Assembly: GCA_934395135.1 (NCBI GenBank)
Contig: CAKRRK010000028.1
Location: 1-16,690, forward strand
Length of the DNA: 16,690 bases
Direction of reading: 5' to 3'
Source: an uncultured Eubacteriales bacterium
GTDB taxonomy: Bacteria > Bacillota > Clostridia > Oscillospirales > Butyricicoccaceae
Shown here: positions 13,816-16,690 of the stretch, piece after piece
Numbering within the stretch: position 1 is the first letter of the stretch
Layout of the letters: each line of letters starts with the position of its first letter
Program-made: the position numbers and the translations under genes
The notes under the pieces: generated by a model
Databases searched by the model: none
Seen by the model: the letters and a program-made list of their open reading frames with translations, nothing else
What the model was told of the DNA's origin: nothing

Positions 13816-13845
13816 GTATAATATGATGCACCGCCGTCAATACTA
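13816..13845 (+). promoter_or_regulatory. Sigma-F-like promoter of spoIIQ
   Basis: GTATA (13816-13820) matches the sigma-F -35 GYWTA exactly. After a 15-base spacer GTCAATACTA (13836-13845) fits GGNRANANTW at nine of ten positions. The box starts directly after the spoIID stop. The predicted start of transcription is only about 12 bases before the start codon, so the leader would be short. Confidence 0.65.
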
Positions 13846-13863
13846 ACTGCGGAGGTGCAAAAC

Positions 13864-14598
13864 ATGAAAAATAATCACACAAAAACGTTTGCAGATAAAG
13901 GATTTTACATAATCCTTTGTATATGCGCCCTTGCAATTGGTATTTCCGGATACATTCTGTTCCATACTCCGGAGGAAGCGACGGCAGAGGATTATACCCA
14001 ATATGACCAGGTGGTGGATGCGGATCTGGATATCCTGAGCGATTTGCCGGTGGCGGACATTGGCGGCGGGGATATGGATGCACCCGCGGCTTCGCAGGAA
14101 GAACTGCCGGAGAAACCGGAAGAGACAAAGCCGGATACCACGACGGAAGAACGGGAAACTGCGGCGCCGGCCGAACCGATTCTGTTTGCCGATCCTTTGG
14201 GCCGCCGGGAAGTGCTCAAGACGTTTTCCGGTGACAATCTGGTGTTTGACGCAACGATGAACGACTGGCGTATCCATACGGGACTGGATCTCAAAGGCAA
14301 TCTTGGCGACCGGGTTTATGCCGCAGCAGAGGGAACGGTGACGAAAGTATACACCGATGGACTGTATGGCACATGCGTCGCCCTGGACGTAGGGCAAAAT
14401 ACCGTGTGCGTTTACACCGGACTGAATGAAAAGGTGAAGGTGAAAGAAGGCGACGCCGTCAAAGGCGGCGATATCATTGGAACGCTGGGTGACACCAATC
14501 TGGCAGAAGCCGCAGAGGAAAGTCACCTCCATTTTGAAGTGCTGCGGGACGATGTGCGCATAGATCCGATGGAATTGTTGCAGGAAGCAAGTGAATAA
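13864..14598 (+). CDS. spoIIQ: SpoIIQ-type M23 peptidase
   Basis: SpoIIQ is made in the forespore and binds SpoIIIAH across the intermembrane space to form the engulfment channel. This 244-residue protein has one N-terminal membrane segment (about 13-33), an acidic linker to about residue 105, and a LytM/M23 domain. Its zinc ligands look complete: His138 and Asp142 in IHTGLD, and His221/His223 in SHLHFEV. The enzyme of B. subtilis lacks a ligand, while clostridial ones keep all, so this one is of the clostridial type. ATG 13864 has GGAGGTG 6 bases upstream; an in-frame GTG at 13855 lies inside that site. It follows spoIID after 48 bases with its own sigma-F-like promoter. Confidence 0.9.
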   Translation: MKNNHTKTFADKGFYIILCICALAIGISGYILFHTPEEATAEDYTQYDQVVDADLDILSDLPVADIGGGDMDAPAASQEELPEKPEETKPDTTTEERETAAPAEPILFADPLGRREVLKTFSGDNLVFDATMNDWRIHTGLDLKGNLGDRVYAAAEGTVTKVYTDGLYGTCVALDVGQNTVCVYTGLNEKVKVKEGDAVKGGDIIGTLGDTNLAEAAEESHLHFEVLRDDVRIDPMELLQEASE

Positions 14599-14607
14599 AC
14601 CCCTTTC

Positions 14608-14637
14608 CGGGCGGCCTTTGGCCGCCCGTTTCCTTTG
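14608..14637 (+). terminator. Intrinsic terminator after spoIIQ
   Basis: A perfect 9-base GC stem (14608-14616 with 14620-14628) with a TTT loop, then TTTCCTTT. It lies ten bases after the spoIIQ stop. Confidence 0.8.
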
Positions 14638-14704
14638 GGGGAAAGACGAACTGCGCATAAAAAATATATAAAAATTGGATATTTTAAAAAGCACAGTTTT
14701 GTTT

Positions 14705-14710
14705 TATAAT
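14705..14710 (+). promoter_or_regulatory. -10 box upstream of the pyridoxal kinase gene
   Basis: A perfect TATAAT lies 31 bases before ATG 14742 in an AT-rich stretch. The best -35 at the right distance is only TTTTAA (14682-14687), so the promoter is tentative. Confidence 0.4.
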
Positions 14711-14741
14711 AAAAACAATCCGCGGAGAAGGGGGATGTAAG

Positions 14742-15566
14742 ATGAACAGCAGGCAAAAGCGGATCGCAGTGATCAGCGACTTTACAGGGTTTGGACGGTG
14801 CTCCATTGCGGTGTCCCTGCCCATTCTGTCTGCACTGAAGTGTCAGTGTTGTCCGGTGCCTACCGCAGTGCTCTCCAATCACACAGGCTTCGCCCAATTT
14901 TTCCTGGACGACTATACGGAAAAGATGGAAGCGTACATCGCCCAGTGGCACAGACTGGGATTGAAATTTGACGGCATTTTAACTGGATTTCTTGGTTCGG
15001 AACAGCAGATTGCGATTGTATCGGACTTTATCCGCCGGTTTCGCGGGCCGGAAACCACCGTATTTGTCGATCCGGTGATGGGAGATAACGGCAAGCTGTA
15101 TGCCACCTATTCCCCGGCGCTTGCCCGGCAGATGGGAACCTTGCTGGCGCAGGGGGATGTAGCGACGCCAAATCTGACCGAAGCCTGCATTCTCACCGGC
15201 ACGCCGTATGACAGCATAACGTACACCACAAAGACATATTTGCAGCTATGCCGGAAGATTGCGGCGATGGGACCGGGCAAGATAGTGCTCACCGGGCTTC
15301 CCCAGAGAGAATATGTGGCAAATTTTGTATATGAGAACGGAGCATATGGGTATATCCGCACCAAAAAAGTCGGGGTGCGGCGGTCCGGGACCGGGGATGT
15401 GTTTGCATCGGTTGTGGCAGGGAAAATGACCCGGGGAGCGGGACTTTCCGAAAGCGTCCGCGCGGCTGCAGGATTCCTCAAACAATCGCTGGAATACAGC
15501 GAAGCCTTGGGGATCCCCAAGGAGGAGGGCGTTTGCTTTGAGGAATTTCTAACACAACTTACATAG
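14742..15566 (+). CDS. pdxY: Pyridoxamine/pyridoxal kinase (vitamin B6 salvage)
   Basis: The 274-residue protein belongs to the ribokinase-like PdxK/PdxY group, which phosphorylates pyridoxal, pyridoxine or pyridoxamine with ATP in the cytoplasm. It has the start SDFTGFGRCSIAVSLPILSA, the substrate-loop TAVLSNHTGF and the C-terminal anion-hole motif SGTGDVFAS with the catalytic Asp. VFVDPVMGDNGKLY is also typical. It may be PdxK or PdxY; the substrate preference cannot be told from sequence. ATG 14742 has AAGGGGGA 7 bases upstream and the open frame begins close to a TATAAT. It is followed after 87 bases by an ECF S component. Since B6 vitamers are imported by ECF transporters in some Firmicutes, the neighbour is suggestive, but they are not proven to be one operon. 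Confidence 0.9.
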   Translation: MNSRQKRIAVISDFTGFGRCSIAVSLPILSALKCQCCPVPTAVLSNHTGFAQFFLDDYTEKMEAYIAQWHRLGLKFDGILTGFLGSEQQIAIVSDFIRRFRGPETTVFVDPVMGDNGKLYATYSPALARQMGTLLAQGDVATPNLTEACILTGTPYDSITYTTKTYLQLCRKIAAMGPGKIVLTGLPQREYVANFVYENGAYGYIRTKKVGVRRSGTGDVFASVVAGKMTRGAGLSESVRAAAGFLKQSLEYSEALGIPKEEGVCFEEFLTQLT

Positions 15567-15589
15567 AAAATTTACCCTTCGCAACGGAA

Positions 15590-15630
15590 TTGTCACCGGC
15601 TTGACAAGAATCAAACAGTGCAGCAATACA
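15590..15630 (+). promoter_or_regulatory. Candidate promoter with palindromic site before the ECF S component
   Basis: TTGACA at 15601-15606 is a perfect -35, but the -10 at 15625-15630 (AATACA, 18-base spacer) is poor. The -35 is overlapped by an inverted repeat TTGTCA-CCGGCT-TGACAA (15590-15607), so a repressor could act here. It is a guess from shape only. Confidence 0.35.
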
Positions 15631-15653
15631 CAGAAAAGGACAGGTGAAACTTT

Positions 15654-16184
15654 ATGAGAAACTACACGGGAAACCTTGCAGCAGGAAAGGAAAAAACGAA
15701 AAATCTGGTGCTGACCGCCATGTTTGCCGCTCTGGTATTTGTGGCGACGGCATACATTTTACATATTCCAACCCAAAACGGGTACATTCACATCGGAGAC
15801 GCGTTTATTTATATGGCGGCGTCCATTTTGCCGGCTCCCTATGCCGTCGCGGCGGGTGCCATCGGCGCGGCCCTTTCCGATGGGCTTACCGGATATGCCA
15901 TCTGGGTGCTGCCTTCCATTCTGATCAAAAGCGCCACAGCGGCGGTCTTTACCTCCAAACATCGGACGATTTTATGCCGGCGCAATCTGCTGGCCTGCGC
16001 CGCTGCCCTGGGACTTTGTGCGGGAGGCTATTATGTGGCGGAGGGTATCCTGTACGGCAATTTTATCTCCGCGCTGGCGTCTATCCCAACCAATATTCTC
16101 CAGGCGGTTGTCAGCATTATCATTTATGGTATAATAGGATTTGCCCTTGATCGACTGAAATTTAAGGAAAAAATATACAGATAG
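15654..16184 (+). CDS. ECF transporter S component-like membrane protein (probable TIGR04002 type)
   Basis: A 176-residue protein with five to six membrane segments. The pattern is that of PF07155-type S components: NLVLTAMFAALVFVATAYIL with an AxxxA motif in the first helix, the loop NGYIHIGDAFIYMAASILPA, then GAIGAALSDGLTGYAIWVLP. S components bind a vitamin or metal and work with shared EcfA/A'/T modules, which are not in this window. The radical SAM gene begins 9 bases after this stop, which fits the TIGR04002 family that I recall as genomically paired with a radical SAM family; I cannot verify that here. ATG 15654 has AGGTGA 6 bases upstream. The substrate is unknown; a B6-related compound is possible because of the kinase upstream. 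Confidence 0.8.
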   Translation: MRNYTGNLAAGKEKTKNLVLTAMFAALVFVATAYILHIPTQNGYIHIGDAFIYMAASILPAPYAVAAGAIGAALSDGLTGYAIWVLPSILIKSATAAVFTSKHRTILCRRNLLACAAALGLCAGGYYVAEGILYGNFISALASIPTNILQAVVSIIIYGIIGFALDRLKFKEKIYR

Positions 16185-16193
16185 GATAAAACA

Positions 16194-16690
16194 ATGGATA
16201 ATATACTTTATGTAATTGGAAAACATCTATATGTTAATTTGACGAACCGATGTCCATGCGCGTGCACCTTCTGCATCCGCAACCATACGGATACGATGGG
16301 GGACTCCGCTTCCCTCTGGCTCAAGACCGAGCCAGCGGTGGAAGAAGTCATCCGGCGCTTCGAAGCCTGTGACCTCACCCAATACGAGGAGGTAGTGTTC
16401 TGCGGTTTCGGCGAGCCTTTGGAACGGGTGGACGCCGTATGTGAAATTGCCCGGTATCTGCGAGGGCGATCCAAGATCCGGATTCGAATTAACACCAACG
16501 GACTTGCAAACTGCATCCATGGCCGGGATGTAACGCCGGAACTGGCAGGGCTCATCGATATCATTTCCATCAGTCTGAACGCCTCCAATGCGGAGGAATA
16601 TTTAAAGGTGACGAGGAGTAAATTCGGCATCCAGTCTTTTGAGAAAATGCTGGAATTTACCCGGCTTGCCCAGAAATATGTTCCCAGGGT
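16194..16690 (+). CDS. Radical SAM enzyme, N-terminal part (cut by window end)
   Basis: The first 165 residues are visible. ATG 16194 has AGGA 8 bases upstream. It begins MDNILYVIGKHLYVNLTNRC, and the iron-sulfur motif C-x3-C-x2-C is Cys20, Cys24 and Cys27 (CPCACTFC). VVFCGFGEPLERVD follows, which is the family's SAM-binding GGE-like motif, then IRINTNGLANCIHGR and DIISISLNASNAEEYLKVTR, usual for the barrel. It resembles the small radical SAM proteins linked to TatD or to TIGR04002 membrane proteins (TIGR04038/TIGR04100), whose reactions are not known. It starts 9 bases after the S component, so the two are co-transcribed. The C-terminal part and the substrate domain lie outside. Confidence 0.85.
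   Translation, partial: MDNILYVIGKHLYVNLTNRCPCACTFCIRNHTDTMGDSASLWLKTEPAVEEVIRRFEACDLTQYEEVVFCGFGEPLERVDAVCEIARYLRGRSKIRIRINTNGLANCIHGRDVTPELAGLIDIISISLNASNAEEYLKVTRSKFGIQSFEKMLEFTRLAQKYVPR

Noticed and set aside
1..16690. CRISPR array, tRNA or rRNA
   Set aside because: No regularly spaced direct repeats beyond the short ones described, and no cloverleaf or rRNA signature was seen by eye on either strand.

Overview
The window reads as chromosome of a spore-forming anaerobic Firmicute, most likely a class Clostridia gut-type bacterium of roughly 50% GC. The reasons are an intact spoIID-spoIIQ engulfment pair, strong AGGAGG-type ribosome binding sites, TTG and GTG starts, YitT and PF07155-type ECF membrane proteins, and a DUF4368-type serine recombinase remnant. 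This placement is an inference; there is no rRNA to confirm it.

Region 1 (about 1-2480) is a decayed mobile-element scar. It holds the last codons of a gene with its terminator, a stretch of out-of-frame coding fragments, a frameshifted small gene that keeps its terminator, a TetR-family regulator that looks intact, a 56-residue unknown protein, and the C-terminal third of a large serine recombinase on the minus strand broken by two stop codons.

Region 2 (2359-5990, mostly plus strand) begins with a good promoter driving a VanZ-like membrane protein and prephenate dehydrogenase (tyrA). A regulatory switch follows: a 63-residue unknown protein on the minus strand diverges from an Xre/ImmR-type repressor, an ImmA/IrrE-type metalloprotease and a nitroreductase. 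Three near-identical ACACRAAATGTGT-type sites sit over and around the two promoters.

Region 3 (6001-6746) has no convincing gene.

Region 4 (6747-12753, minus strand), in transcription order, holds citrate synthase and a PspC-domain protein, then a strong terminator. A second operon follows: a KdpD-type histidine kinase without the KdpD/Usp sensor region, a KdpE-like response regulator, pyruvate kinase and a YitT-family protein. Two 9-base direct repeats with an 11-base period lie upstream of its -10 box and could be response-regulator sites.

Region 5 (12772-16690, plus strand) holds spoIID, a sigma-F-like promoter, spoIIQ with complete zinc ligands, a pyridoxal/pyridoxamine kinase, an ECF-type S component (probable TIGR04002 type) and a radical SAM enzyme cut by the window edge.

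The least explained parts are the ECF S component/radical SAM pair beside the vitamin B6 kinase, the coupling of a truncated Kdp-type two-component system to pyruvate kinase, and the divergent three-operator Xre/ImmA switch.
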